The translations under genes were made by a program, and so were the position numbers. This document shows positions 13,977 to 22,543 of a stretch of DNA of 61,190 nucleotides, one piece after another; position 1 is the first letter of the stretch; each line of letters opens with the position of its first letter. This DNA comes from a virus, in the IMG/VR virus record IMGVR_UViG_3300009001_000002, positions 1 through 61,190 of that record, one strand, 5' to 3'. The notes beneath the pieces are model-generated. The model saw nothing but the letters and a program-made list of their open reading frames with translations, had not been told where the DNA came from and did no database searches.

Positions 13977-14366
13977 ATGAATAAAACTAAAGTAGAAGAA
14001 AAAGGAAAAGGAAAACTAAATAAATTTCCTTCTTCTTTAATAAGAATTAAAGATAATTTAATTCTTCATAGATTAGTAAACGATAAGAAAGGAAAATCGT
14101 TTACTAGATTAGAGAATTATAAATTCTCTACTACTATAGAAAATTCCGTTAAAAACGGAATGAGTAAAGACGATTACGATTATAATACTTCTAAATTAAA
14201 GACTATCTATTCGATAGATTTAAATAATCTAAGAAAAGAAAATAAACTTAGATACTTAGATACTATTAATCTTAATCTTTCATTTCTTAAAGATAGTAAG
14301 ATAACTAATAAAGATGAATTATTATCTTTAAATAAGAAAGCGTTAGAAGAAGTAAATAAATTATAA
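13977..14366 (+). CDS. Basic protein C of a three-copy family, 129 aa
   Basis: Lys/Asn/Leu-rich, with RLVNDKKGKSFTRLENYK and a C-terminal VNKL that align with copy B. It has lost the RTIDI block of copies A and B. The gene is far more AT-rich than its neighbours, in keeping with separate acquisition or relaxed selection. AGAAAGGAAAAAG is the ribosome site. No function is known. Confidence 0.55.
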   Translation: MNKTKVEEKGKGKLNKFPSSLIRIKDNLILHRLVNDKKGKSFTRLENYKFSTTIENSVKNGMSKDDYDYNTSKLKTIYSIDLNNLRKENKLRYLDTINLNLSFLKDSKITNKDELLSLNKKALEEVNKL

Positions 14367-14377
14367 TCTTAATTTTT

Positions 14378-14410
14378 TCTAGAGAGAGTAAATACTCTCT
14401 CTAGAATTTT
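14378..14410 (+). terminator. Hairpin terminator after basic protein C
   Basis: TCTAGAGAGAGTA (14378-14390) pairs perfectly with TACTCTCTCTAGA (14393-14405). ATTTT follows. Confidence 0.75.
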
Positions 14411-14461
14411 CGATTAAGTTTATAGAAAAAAATTTCGTATAAGTTTCAAAAAGCGAAAGGG

Positions 14462-14489
14462 CGGCTGATAAAGAGGATCGAAGAGCCGC
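14462..14489 (+). other. Leader hairpin before the 216-residue gene
   Basis: CGGCT (14462-14466) and AGCCG (14484-14488), with a neighbouring G-C pair, close a 17-base loop. AATTTCGTATA repeats lie on either side (14431-14441 and 14513-14523), and ATGGCTTTT occurs twice (14495 and 14535), the first opening only an 11-codon frame. The stretch may be the regulated leader of the gene at 14535. Confidence 0.35.
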
Positions 14490-14534
14490 AACAAATGGCT
14501 TTTATGTGTATAAATTTCGTATATAAATAAATAA

Positions 14535-15185
14535 ATGGCTTTTCTCACTGTGAATATTCCCCCTATTGAAGTTTATGTCAAAAAAGAGTATCTTTACGAC
14601 CATGAAAAAGGTCATGGAGAATTTGAAAAAGGCGTGTGGGTCACTGCTAAGTCGATTACCGGCAGAGCTTTGTATTTCGAAACGTACTTATATAATTCTG
14701 GCGCTCTTTATGATAAGTTGCCTATATCTGCTTTCTGTTCAAAGCCAGTAGATAAAGACGATAGCTTACCACTAGAAGAGTTACAGTTATGGGATTGTTT
14801 TAGTTATCATGTAGCTGTAATCCAGAAATGTAATCCCGGGACAGGGCGTTGCAAGTATTTATCCCCAAGTAAAAATTGGCACTACGGAACTTATTTGTTC
14901 ACGATAGATTCTGCTCACCCTGATCCCAATATTCCTGATGTCGGATATTCTGAAGTCCCGAGCCAACATAAGTCGTTTAATATTCTAGAACTAGATAACG
15001 GCCACTATGCGGCGCAACCGAATAACCGAGTTATTTTTTATGACAAGAGTTTATCTCCAAAAGAAATGACGTTCCCTGATTATAAAGTTTCGACTATTGA
15101 ATATAGTGTCGAGCATCATTCTAAATGGGTCGCTGGAGATGATGAAAGTTTCTTTTATGAACTTAGAGATACTACAAAAAGCTGA
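14535..15185 (+). CDS. Hypothetical protein next to terminase, 216 aa
   Basis: A soluble, mostly beta-type protein with several short blocks (IPPIEVYVKKEYLYDHEKGH, LQLWDCFSYHVAVIQKC, SKNWHYGTYLFTIDSAHPDP). No ribosome site is visible before the ATG, so the message may be leaderless or coupled. Its 3' end overlaps the large-terminase gene by about 40 bases. Position suggests a packaging or head accessory role, but no family is recognised. Confidence 0.65.
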   Translation: MAFLTVNIPPIEVYVKKEYLYDHEKGHGEFEKGVWVTAKSITGRALYFETYLYNSGALYDKLPISAFCSKPVDKDDSLPLEELQLWDCFSYHVAVIQKCNPGTGRCKYLSPSKNWHYGTYLFTIDSAHPDPNIPDVGYSEVPSQHKSFNILELDNGHYAAQPNNRVIFYDKSLSPKEMTFPDYKVSTIEYSVEHHSKWVAGDDESFFYELRDTTKS

Positions 15186-16665
15186 ACAAATAATCTTAGA
15201 TAAGAACGCTCCTCAAGAGATTCGAGAAAAAGCGTTCCTGGTCATCAAGAATCAAAAAGAAAAACAGGAAGTATCTGGAGCACAAACTTCGATATTAAAG
15301 TTCGCTCAACACATGTATAATGGGTACTCGACACCTGCTCATATACAATTAATCGCAAAAAATTTAGAAGCTTTAGAACGAGATGAATTTGATCGTCTAG
15401 CGATTTTCATGCCACCAAGACATGGAAAGTCAATGCTATGTTCCGAGATGTTTCCTGCTTGGTTTCTCGGTCGTAATCCTAAAAATTTCGTTATTCAATC
15501 TACGTATGCTCAAGAACTAGCTGATGATTTTGGACGCAAGGTGCGTAACCACGTGAAATCGGAAGAGTTCCTTAAAGTTTTTCCGAACACGACACTGAGA
15601 GATGATTCAACTTCAGCGAAACGTTTTCACACCGTTCAAGGTGGAACGTATTCAGCGGTTGGTGCGGGTGGCGCAATTACCGGTCGTGGTGCACACTTAC
15701 TCATTATTGATGATCCGATTAAAGGGCGTGAAGATGCGGAATCTCAAGTTCAAAGAAGGAATCTCATTGAATGGTATAAGTCGGTTGCTTTCACACGATT
15801 AATGCCGGGCGGAAAAGTAATCATCATTCAAACACGATGGCACGAAGAAGATCTCGCCGGTTTCGTTTTAGAAAATGAACCAGGGCAGTGGAAAGTTTTA
15901 GATCTTCCTGCGATTAATGATAACGGGGATGCTCTCTGGCCTGAAGCCTATCCTCTTGAAAAATTAAAAAAGATTCAAGCGACAGTCGGAGAAAGAGTCT
16001 GGCAAAGTTTATACCAGCAGAAGCCATCAGCAGAACAGGGGCAAATCTTAAAAAGAGATTGGTGGCAAATATGGGATAAGAAAAGATTTCCTGGATGCCA
16101 CACGATCATTCAATCGTGGGATACGGCGTTTTCAGCGAAACAGTCAGCGGACTATTCAGCGAGAACAACGTGGGGAGTGTTTACACATATAGACGAAGAA
16201 GGAAGAGATCAAGCTTGTATAATTTTATTAGAAGCTTGGCGTAATCGTGTCGAGTATCCTGAACTACGAAAAGAGGCTCAACAATCATTTTTCGATTGGA
16301 AGCCCGATGTCGTCTTAGTCGAGAAACGAGCATCAGGACAAAGCTTACTTCAAGATCTACGAAGAGCAGGAATTCCTGTGAAAGAATTTACACCCGATCG
16401 AGATAAAGTTTCGAGAGCCCATGTCGTAGCTTCCATGTTAGAAACGGGACTCATTTGGGTTCCTAATGAAGCGTGGGTAGAAGATTTAATTGAAGAATGT
16501 GCTTCCTTTCCTTATGGAAAGCACGACGATTTAGTCGATACGTCAACTCAAGCGTGGCAGCTTATACGAGATAATTATTTAGTTTCTCACCCGAACGATC
16601 CCGAAGATGAAGAATGGGACGATAAACCTTATCGAGTAATACAGAAAAAGTCCTTTTACAGTTAA
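15142..16665 (+). CDS. terL: Terminase large subunit
   Basis: The ATPase half has Walker A PPRHGKSM and Walker B LLIIDDP with the adjoining KGREDAESQVQR. The nuclease half has SWDTAFS, KRASGQSLLQDLR and HDDLVDTST. This is the motor that pumps DNA into the capsid and cuts it. At about 507 residues the length is normal. Start choice is uncertain: in-frame ATGs lie at 15139, 15142 and 15157 inside the previous gene, with GGAG at 15135-15138; I use 15142. The sequence resembles terminases of uncultured marine podo- and siphoviruses. Confidence 0.95.
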   Translation: MKVSFMNLEILQKAEQIILDKNAPQEIREKAFLVIKNQKEKQEVSGAQTSILKFAQHMYNGYSTPAHIQLIAKNLEALERDEFDRLAIFMPPRHGKSMLCSEMFPAWFLGRNPKNFVIQSTYAQELADDFGRKVRNHVKSEEFLKVFPNTTLRDDSTSAKRFHTVQGGTYSAVGAGGAITGRGAHLLIIDDPIKGREDAESQVQRRNLIEWYKSVAFTRLMPGGKVIIIQTRWHEEDLAGFVLENEPGQWKVLDLPAINDNGDALWPEAYPLEKLKKIQATVGERVWQSLYQQKPSAEQGQILKRDWWQIWDKKRFPGCHTIIQSWDTAFSAKQSADYSARTTWGVFTHIDEEGRDQACIILLEAWRNRVEYPELRKEAQQSFFDWKPDVVLVEKRASGQSLLQDLRRAGIPVKEFTPDRDKVSRAHVVASMLETGLIWVPNEAWVEDLIEECASFPYGKHDDLVDTSTQAWQLIRDNYLVSHPNDPEDEEWDDKPYRVIQKKSFYS

Positions 16666-16682
16666 TTAAATATCGTTATAGT
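16655..16682 (+). promoter_or_regulatory. Promoter giving a leaderless mRNA for the head genes
   Basis: TTTACA (16655-16660), a 16-base spacer and TATAGT (16677-16682) put the transcript start on the ATG at 16689, which has no ribosome site. The elements match those before the small terminase gene. Confidence 0.6.
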
Positions 16683-16688
16683 ATTTGA

Positions 16689-16922
16689 ATGGCAAGTATG
16701 TACAAAGCGACCAAGCCCATGCCGGCGAAATCTAGTCCTAATTATGCGAAAGCTTTAGTCGAAGAAGATGATCGTTTCTATGACAAATATCCAAGATGTT
16801 TAAGAGATGATGAGATGCTCGTTGAAGCTATGAATAATCCAGGAAAAGAAATCACTAGCGATAGCATGCAAGAAACACCCATGATGATGAGTGGCATGAT
16901 GGTCATTAAAATAAAAGGGTAG
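16689..16922 (+). CDS. Small protein with Met-rich end, 77 aa
   Basis: The product begins MASMYKATKPMPAKSSPNYA and ends with PMMMSGMMVIKIKG. It is the first gene of the head operon and likely leaderless. No family recognised; may be a head accessory protein. Confidence 0.55.
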   Translation: MASMYKATKPMPAKSSPNYAKALVEEDDRFYDKYPRCLRDDEMLVEAMNNPGKEITSDSMQETPMMMSGMMVIKIKG

Positions 16923-16925
16923 AAC

Positions 16926-17045
16926 ATGAAAAAGAAAATGGACTTGAATAAAGACGGCAAACTTTCGTCTTATGAAAAGAAACGAGGCATGGCGATTATG
17001 AAAGCAATGTCGAAGAAAAAGAAAAAGGGCAAGAAGAAAAAATAA
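16926..17045 (+). CDS. 39-residue EF-hand mini-protein
   Basis: The frame MKKKMDLNKDGKLSSYEKKR continues with a Met/Ala helix and a poly-lysine tail (SKKKKKGKKKK). DLNKDGKLSSYE is a complete EF-hand loop (D-x-N-x-D-G-x-L-x-x-x-E), so a single calcium site is predicted. It overlaps the next start by one base. The lysine tail suggests binding to DNA or a capsid surface. Confidence 0.65.
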   Translation: MKKKMDLNKDGKLSSYEKKRGMAIMKAMSKKKKKGKKKK

Positions 17046-17278
17046 TGGGAAAATACAAAGGAACAAGATCAAGTTTAGGACCAGGTCCTAGTGATCGAGA
17101 AGCTGTAGAAACTGCTGGACGTGTTATGAATAATATGAAAAAACTTTATTCAGTATCTGATGCTGATGTTAAAGCTTTAAAAGATGCTAGTCAGATAACA
17201 ACAAAAGCAAATCCTGACGGTATGGGTAAAGATTCTACAGCAGCGATAAAAGAATTTTTAAAAAATAATAAGGAGTAA
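17045..17278 (+). CDS. Hypothetical protein, 77 aa
   Basis: A mildly basic protein (RSSLGPGPSDREAVETAG, then MNNMKKLYSVSDADVKAL) with a helical middle. No family recognised. Part of the run of one-base overlaps between terminase and portal. Confidence 0.55.
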   Translation: MGKYKGTRSSLGPGPSDREAVETAGRVMNNMKKLYSVSDADVKALKDASQITTKANPDGMGKDSTAAIKEFLKNNKE

Positions 17279-17281
17279 ATC

Positions 17282-17407
17282 ATGCCAGGATCAAGGTATA
17301 AAGAATTAAAAGAACTTCTCGATAAAGCAGTAGAAGAAGATGATCAAGATCAAATTGATATCATCGAACCTGAACTAGAACAACTAGAACCAGAAGATGA
17401 CGATTAA
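17282..17407 (+). CDS. 41-residue acidic protein
   Basis: ATG at 17282 follows AAGGAG and opens MPGSRYKELKELLDKAVEED, then an acidic helix ending PEDDD. It overlaps the next ATG by one base. The acidic product sits among strongly basic ones and could neutralise or chaperone them; that is inference. Confidence 0.6.
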   Translation: MPGSRYKELKELLDKAVEEDDQDQIDIIEPELEQLEPEDDD

Positions 17408-17688
17408 TGCCTAGAAAACGAGATAAGCAACCTCCTAAGACAAAGAAATATTTTCGCTCTACGAAAAGTGGTGCGGGTATGACTAAAGCAGGAGTTGCTA
17501 GGTATCGTAGAGAAAATCCAGGTTCAAAATTATCGACAGCGGTTACAGAAAAGAAACCTACGGGTAAACGTGCCGCTCGAAGAAAATCTTATTGTGCTAG
17601 AAGTGCAGGTCAAATGAAAAAGTTTCCTAAAGCTGCAAAAGATCCGAATTCTAGATTACGTCAAGCGAGAAGAAGGTGGAGATGTTAA
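17407..17688 (+). CDS. Basic Arg/Lys-rich phage protein, 93 aa
   Basis: The conserved block GMTKAGVARYRRENPGSKL and the C-terminal KSYCARSAGQMKKFPKAAKD, followed by PNSRLRQARRRWRC, is one I recognise from many marine phages (I believe DUF6321; name from memory). Role unknown. The strong positive charge and place between terminase and portal suggest a DNA- or capsid-binding protein. Confidence 0.7.
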   Translation: MPRKRDKQPPKTKKYFRSTKSGAGMTKAGVARYRRENPGSKLSTAVTEKKPTGKRAARRKSYCARSAGQMKKFPKAAKDPNSRLRQARRRWRC

Positions 17689-17718
17689 ATAGATCTTCTT
17701 TTCCAAAACAAATAAAAA

Positions 17719-17952
17719 ATGGCAAAAAGAAAAAAACTAAAAAGAGCACCAAAAGAAAAGGGTGTTCCAAAAAAGTATCTTAGTGGAACTTCTGGTAAAT
17801 TACGTTCAAGAAGGGCTAAAGCTATTAAGAAACGAAATAAAAATTATAAGGGAGAAGGAGCACTTCCTGGCGATCTCGATTCTAAAGGAAGATATAAAGG
17901 CGGTGCTAAGAAAAGTAAACATACAGCAAAATTTAAAAGGATGTACGGTTAA
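17719..17952 (+). CDS. Very basic protein, 77 aa
   Basis: About one third of residues are Lys or Arg (MAKRKKLKRAPKEKGVPKKY). A glycine-rich middle (GEGALPGDLDSKGRYKGG) breaks the charge. No known fold; probably binds nucleic acid. Overlaps the next start by one base. Confidence 0.6.
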   Translation: MAKRKKLKRAPKEKGVPKKYLSGTSGKLRSRRAKAIKKRNKNYKGEGALPGDLDSKGRYKGGAKKSKHTAKFKRMYG

Positions 17953-18233
17953 TGTCTAACGTAACGAAAGCACTTCAGAATAAAGCAAAAAAGACAGGGA
18001 AGTCTGTATCTACGTTAAGAAAAATATATAATCGAGGACTAGCTGCACATCGAACTTCAGGTCATCGTACGGGTGCTTCACCACAAGCATGGGCGATGGC
18101 GAGAGTTAATTCAGCGTTAACAGGTGGAAAGGCCGCTAAGGTTGATGCTGATATTTTAAAAGGTAAGAAAAGTAAAAATAGAAAAGCAGATGGCACGAAG
18201 AAAAAAACGAAAAAGAAAGGCAAGAAAAAATAA
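17952..18233 (+). CDS. Basic protein with GHRTGASPQAWAMARVNS motif, 93 aa
   Basis: The N-terminal half is helical (TKALQNKAKKTGKSVSTLRK) and contains RTGASPQAWAMARVNSAL, a motif I have seen in several phage small-protein families. The C-terminal third is a lysine-rich disordered tail. It may bind DNA in the virion or during packaging. Function not established. Confidence 0.65.
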   Translation: MSNVTKALQNKAKKTGKSVSTLRKIYNRGLAAHRTSGHRTGASPQAWAMARVNSALTGGKAAKVDADILKGKKSKNRKADGTKKKTKKKGKKK

Positions 18234-18487
18234 TGGCTACTAAAATAGAAAACGAATTAGAAAAATTAAGAAAAGAAAATAAAAGATTAGATAAGGAAGT
18301 TAATAAACTTCAATCGAAAGTTTCACAGAAAGATCAATCATTAAAAGAAAAAGATTTACATATAACATTTCTAACTGATCGTTTATCGAATTGGGCGGAT
18401 AAGTTTTTTGAATTACGAACTAACTTTATAAATTTACCAATCGGAGATAAAGTTAAGCTACAGGAGAGAATGCAAGGTGGAGAATGA
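18233..18487 (+). CDS. Coiled-coil protein, 84 aa
   Basis: Residues 1-50 form an unbroken heptad coiled coil (ENELEKLRKENKRLDKEVNK), followed by a shorter hydrophobic helix. It overlaps the portal start by 11 bases. It may be an assembly factor; no family recognised. Confidence 0.6.
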   Translation: MATKIENELEKLRKENKRLDKEVNKLQSKVSQKDQSLKEKDLHITFLTDRLSNWADKFFELRTNFINLPIGDKVKLQERMQGGE

Positions 18488-20807
18488 AGATAACAAATTA
18501 GAAGATGTACTAGAAATAGAATCAGACGGTTCTATTAACGTAGATATTTCTGAAGGTGATGAAGAAGAGGAAGAAGAGTTTGTTAATCCTTATGAGACAG
18601 ACCATTATGCAAACTTAGCTGAAGATTTAGATAAAGATAAACTAGCTGAAATTTCTTCTGATCTTTTAAATAAATTTGAAAACGATAAGTCCTCTCGAAA
18701 AGATTGGGAAGATCAGTATTCAAAAGGTTTAAAAATGCTAGGAGTTATTTCGGAAGAAAGAGATGACCCATTCCCTGGTGCTTCGGGAGTTCATAATCCT
18801 TTAATGGCGGAAGCTGCAACTCAATTCCAAGCGAGAGCAATATCTGAAATGTTTCCACCAGGTGGTCCTGTAAAAACGCAAATTATTGGAAAAGTTACAG
18901 AAGAAAGAGAGATGCAGGCTCAAAGAGTTCAAGAATTTATGAACTATCAAATTACTCAGTTAATGCCCGATTACTTTAGCGAGTTAGATCAGATGTTATT
19001 TAACTTAGCTTTAGCAGGGTCAGCGTTTAAAAAAGTTTATTATGACACTGCATCAGATCAAGTAAGTGCTAAATTCATTCCTGCGGAAGATTTAGTCGTT
19101 TCATATAGTACAACTGAATTAGATACTTCACCTCGATATACACAAATTATGAAATTAACTACTAACGATGTTAGAAAATATATGAAAAGTGGTTTTTATC
19201 GTGATATTAAATTAAGTCAAGCTTCAGATGATGGTGAAGAAAGTCAAATTCAACAAACTTTAGATGAGGTAGACGGAATTAGTCCTGGTAATAACGATCA
19301 AACAAGACAAGTTTTAGAGTTTCATGTCGATTATAACTTAGGAAATGATGAAGATGACTTAGAATTACCTTACGTTATTACGATAGACCGCTCTTCACAG
19401 CAAATTTTAGCGATTAGACGCAATTGGAAAGAAGATAATAAGCTACAAAACAAGAGAGTTTACTTTATACACTATAAATATTTACCGGGTTTAGGCTTTT
19501 ACGGCTTCGGTTTAATACACATGATCGGTGGATTACAACATGCAAGCACGGGGGCTCTTAGAGCGTTACTAGATAGTGCTGCATTTGCAAATTTAAATGG
19601 TGGATTTAAAGCGAAAGGTGCTCGAATTGAAGGTGGAGACATAACAGTATCACCTGGTGAGTGGGTTGAAGTCGAAGCTTACGGCGATGACTTGAGAAAA
19701 TCGTTTATTCCACTTCCATTTAAAGAGCCATCACCTACTTTGATGCAGTTATTAGGAATTTTAACTGAATCTGGACGTAGATTTACTTCAATTGCTGATG
19801 CTATGGTCGGAGATGCAGCTTCATCTGCTCCTGTAGGAAGTATTGTAGCACAAATCGAGCAAGGATCAAAAGTATTTAGTGCGATTCATAAAAGATTACA
19901 CATGGCGCAGGGAAAAGAACTTAAATTAATCGGAGAATTGAACGGAGAATTCCTAGATAACGAATATCCTTACGAAATTATCGGTGATGAGAAGATGGTT
20001 AGACGAAGAGATTTCGATGGACGTGTTGATATTATCCCTGTATCAGATCCAAACATTTTTTCAGCTGCACAAAGAATAGCAATGGCGCAAACTGAACTTC
20101 AATTAGCACAATCTGCTCCTCAAATTATTAATGTACGTAAAGCTTATGAACGATTAGTGCGTGCTTTAAATATTCCAGAGCCCGAAGAACTATTACTTGA
20201 AGAAATGGAACCAAAAAGATTGGATCCTGTTTCAGAAAATATGGCAGTATTAAATGGAAAACCTATAAATGCGTTTATGGATCAAAATCACACTGCTCAC
20301 TTAGCTGTTCATCAACAATTTTTAGCTGATCCACGATTTGGTGGAAACAAACAAGCACAACAAGCTATCTTAGGTCCTATGTTAGCACACATGGCGGAAC
20401 ATTTAGCGTATCAATATAAGATGACAGTACAAAGTATAGGTCAACAAGCAGGAATGCCGATACAAATTCCTAATATAGACTTTAAAGATAAAGATAGTGA
20501 TCAAGAAGAATTATCTCCAGAAGCAGAAAACGCTTTAGCACAGTTTGAAGCACAAACAGCTCAACTTCTAGCTCAAAGTCAACCTCCAAGTGAAGAGGAA
20601 GTTAAACAGCAACAACAAAATCAAAAAGATCAAGCTGAACTTCAATTAAAAGCGAAAGAAATGCAGATAAGAGAAGCTAGGTTTGTAGAAGGCGTGAAGA
20701 AAGATGAAAAAGTTCAGGATAGACTTGAAAGAGAATCAAAATTAAAAGCACTAGATACAGCTATGAAAATGGCGGAAAGGAAAGATGCTGCAAAAAAAGA
20801 GTCTTAG
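18477..20807 (+). CDS. Portal protein, P22-like
   Basis: The 776-residue protein has the portal core block DDPFPGASGVHNPLMAEAAT with a following QARAISEMFPPGG, and a long region of alternating strands (WVEVEAYGDDLRKSFIPLPF). The C-terminal 150 residues are Gln/Glu/Ala-rich and coiled-coil like, as in the barrel of P22-type portals. Twelve copies form the DNA entry ring of the head. The start is GTG at 18477; GGAG lies at 18463-18466. The first 30 residues are very acidic. Confidence 0.9.
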   Translation: MENEDNKLEDVLEIESDGSINVDISEGDEEEEEEFVNPYETDHYANLAEDLDKDKLAEISSDLLNKFENDKSSRKDWEDQYSKGLKMLGVISEERDDPFPGASGVHNPLMAEAATQFQARAISEMFPPGGPVKTQIIGKVTEEREMQAQRVQEFMNYQITQLMPDYFSELDQMLFNLALAGSAFKKVYYDTASDQVSAKFIPAEDLVVSYSTTELDTSPRYTQIMKLTTNDVRKYMKSGFYRDIKLSQASDDGEESQIQQTLDEVDGISPGNNDQTRQVLEFHVDYNLGNDEDDLELPYVITIDRSSQQILAIRRNWKEDNKLQNKRVYFIHYKYLPGLGFYGFGLIHMIGGLQHASTGALRALLDSAAFANLNGGFKAKGARIEGGDITVSPGEWVEVEAYGDDLRKSFIPLPFKEPSPTLMQLLGILTESGRRFTSIADAMVGDAASSAPVGSIVAQIEQGSKVFSAIHKRLHMAQGKELKLIGELNGEFLDNEYPYEIIGDEKMVRRRDFDGRVDIIPVSDPNIFSAAQRIAMAQTELQLAQSAPQIINVRKAYERLVRALNIPEPEELLLEEMEPKRLDPVSENMAVLNGKPINAFMDQNHTAHLAVHQQFLADPRFGGNKQAQQAILGPMLAHMAEHLAYQYKMTVQSIGQQAGMPIQIPNIDFKDKDSDQEELSPEAENALAQFEAQTAQLLAQSQPPSEEEVKQQQQNQKDQAELQLKAKEMQIREARFVEGVKKDEKVQDRLERESKLKALDTAMKMAERKDAAKKES

Positions 20808-21006
20808 GCCAACCGGGGAAGAAATAAGACAAGCTAAAAAATTTCTTCAAAATAAAAAAATAAAAACTCAAGTAATAAAGCCTAACTTATTTGCGATGGC
20901 TTCAAAAGAAGTAAATAAAAATTACGATCAAACACTACAATCTATTTTAGAGGTACTACATGTTAAAACTAACGGAAGCAATTCTAGAGGAAATAAAAAA
21001 ACTTAG
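20785..21006 (+). CDS. Hypothetical protein, 73 aa
   Basis: A basic helical protein (EEIRQAKKFLQNKKIKTQVI) that overlaps the portal by 23 bases and the next gene by 47. ATG is preceded by GGAAAGG. No family recognised. Confidence 0.5.
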   Translation: MLQKKSLRPTGEEIRQAKKFLQNKKIKTQVIKPNLFAMASKEVNKNYDQTLQSILEVLHVKTNGSNSRGNKKT

Positions 21007-21163
21007 AAAAGATTTATCTGAACGAACTGTTAATCCAGGATTTGATACTCACGAACAATATATCAAAACTATTGGAATAGTTCATGGTTTAGATAGAGCC
21101 AGAGATATTATTAAAGATATTTCTGAACGATATATGAAAGGAGATATACTCGAAGATGAGTAA
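20960..21163 (+). CDS. Hypothetical protein, 67 aa
   Basis: A small helical protein (LTEAILEEIKKLRKDLSERT) with YIKTIGIVHGLDRARDIIKD, a layout common between portal and capsid genes in marine phages. Overlaps its neighbours. Role unknown. Confidence 0.55.
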   Translation: MLKLTEAILEEIKKLRKDLSERTVNPGFDTHEQYIKTIGIVHGLDRARDIIKDISERYMKGDILEDE

Positions 21164-21533
21164 TATTGTAATGAATAATGATTGGCACACTGATAGTGAT
21201 GTTGCCGATCCAAAAGAACTACCAATCCCATGTGGATATCGAATACTTATTCGACCAATCGCACCGATTAAAAAAACGAAAGGTGGAATTATCTTAACAG
21301 ATAAAGCTGTAGAAGATCAAGCTTATCTTAATAGCAAAGGAAGAGTTGTTGCTATGGGAGATGAATGTTACGATAAAAGCCAAAAACCGTGGTGTACAAT
21401 TGGCGACTATGTTGTATATGGTAGATACGCAGGAAGTAAGATTGACGTAGGTGGCGTTAAGATGCTCTTGTTAAACGATGATGAGATATTAGCAGTTTTA
21501 TCAAACCCTGATATCTTAACAACTAAAGTATAG
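21156..21533 (+). CDS. GroES-like co-chaperonin
   Basis: PIPCGYRILIRPIAPIKKTK, then GGIILTD (the mobile-loop region), GRVVAMGD, CTIGDYVVYGRYAGSKIDVG and NDDEILAVL follow the Cpn10 fold from end to end; 125 residues is near normal. Like T4 gp31, it would replace host GroES in folding the capsid protein. The gene lies between portal and scaffold, which supports a role in head assembly. It carries a 30-residue N-terminal extension. Confidence 0.8.
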   Translation: MSNIVMNNDWHTDSDVADPKELPIPCGYRILIRPIAPIKKTKGGIILTDKAVEDQAYLNSKGRVVAMGDECYDKSQKPWCTIGDYVVYGRYAGSKIDVGGVKMLLLNDDEILAVLSNPDILTTKV

Positions 21534-21574
21534 ACACGTGGCGCACAACCACGCAATACATGGGAGGTTAAACC

Positions 21575-22528
21575 ATGATAGACGAAGAACTAAAGGAAGT
21601 TGAGGTAACTCTTGACGAAGAAAAAGAAGAACAAACAAATCAAAATCCAATTGAAGAAGCAATCAATGCGCAACAGTTGGATAATGAAGGAGATTCTTCT
21701 GAGAATGCAGAATCAGAAAAGCCTGAATTAGAAGTTGAACTTTCTAATCTTAAATCTGAATTAGAAGAAATTAAAAAAGAGCCTTACTCGGAAAGAGTAA
21801 AAAAACGTATCGCAAAAGAAGTTGCTAAGACTAGAGCGGCAGCTGAAAAAGCAAAAATGCTTGAAGAACGTTTAGCTAAAATTGAATCTTCTATGGCAGA
21901 AAAAGAACAAGAAGAAAAAGAAGTTCAATATAAAACAGTAGCACAACAATTAAGAGAAGCTATTGAATCAGGTGAAACTGATAAACAAGTGGAATTAATG
22001 GAAGCAATGTCGGATTTAAGACAAAGAAAATCTAACGTTCAACCTGAGAAACCAGTTGAAAATACTAATAACGTTGAAGATAGAATTAATTCTCTTCCAG
22101 AATTAGCAAAAGATTGGATTGCTAAAAACTCTGGCTGGTGGAATAAACCAGAGCATAGAGATGCTACTACTTTATCTTTTGGCATTGATAATCAATTAGT
22201 AGAAGAAGGATATGATGTAAATGATCCTGAATACTATCAAGAACTTGATAAAAGAATGTCAAAGTATTTTCCTGACTTAATAAATCCGCAACAAACAGCA
22301 GATAAAAACACTTCACAAGATGATAAAAAGATTGTATCTTTAGAACAGAAGAGAGTGCAATCGCCAGTTGCAGGTGTTTCTCGATCTACATCGGGTTCTG
22401 CTAAGAGCGTTAAGCTATCTGCTGATGATTTAGCAAATGCTAGAAAATTTGGAATAGATATTAGCGATCCAGCGGCACTGAAAAGATACGCAAGAGAACT
22501 TGCTAGTCTTTCAATACAGGACAAATAG
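21575..22528 (+). CDS. Capsid scaffold protein
   Basis: An acidic, Glu/Lys-rich protein of 317 residues with a long central coiled coil (LEVELSNLKSELEEIKKE, AAEKAKMLEERLAKIESSMA) and a basic C-terminal part. Position two genes before the capsid gene and composition are typical of scaffolds. AACCACG upstream is part of a small leader hairpin (CGTGG 21537-21541 with CCACG 21549-21553). GGGAGG is the ribosome site. Confidence 0.75.
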   Translation: MIDEELKEVEVTLDEEKEEQTNQNPIEEAINAQQLDNEGDSSENAESEKPELEVELSNLKSELEEIKKEPYSERVKKRIAKEVAKTRAAAEKAKMLEERLAKIESSMAEKEQEEKEVQYKTVAQQLREAIESGETDKQVELMEAMSDLRQRKSNVQPEKPVENTNNVEDRINSLPELAKDWIAKNSGWWNKPEHRDATTLSFGIDNQLVEEGYDVNDPEYYQELDKRMSKYFPDLINPQQTADKNTSQDDKKIVSLEQKRVQSPVAGVSRSTSGSAKSVKLSADDLANARKFGIDISDPAALKRYARELASLSIQDK

Positions 22529-22543
22529 AAAAGGAGCCTGATA

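Noticed and set aside
14495-14530. 11-codon frame starting with ATGGCTTTT
   Set aside because: It lacks a ribosome site and copies only the start of the gene at 14535; probably a sequence repeat, not a gene.
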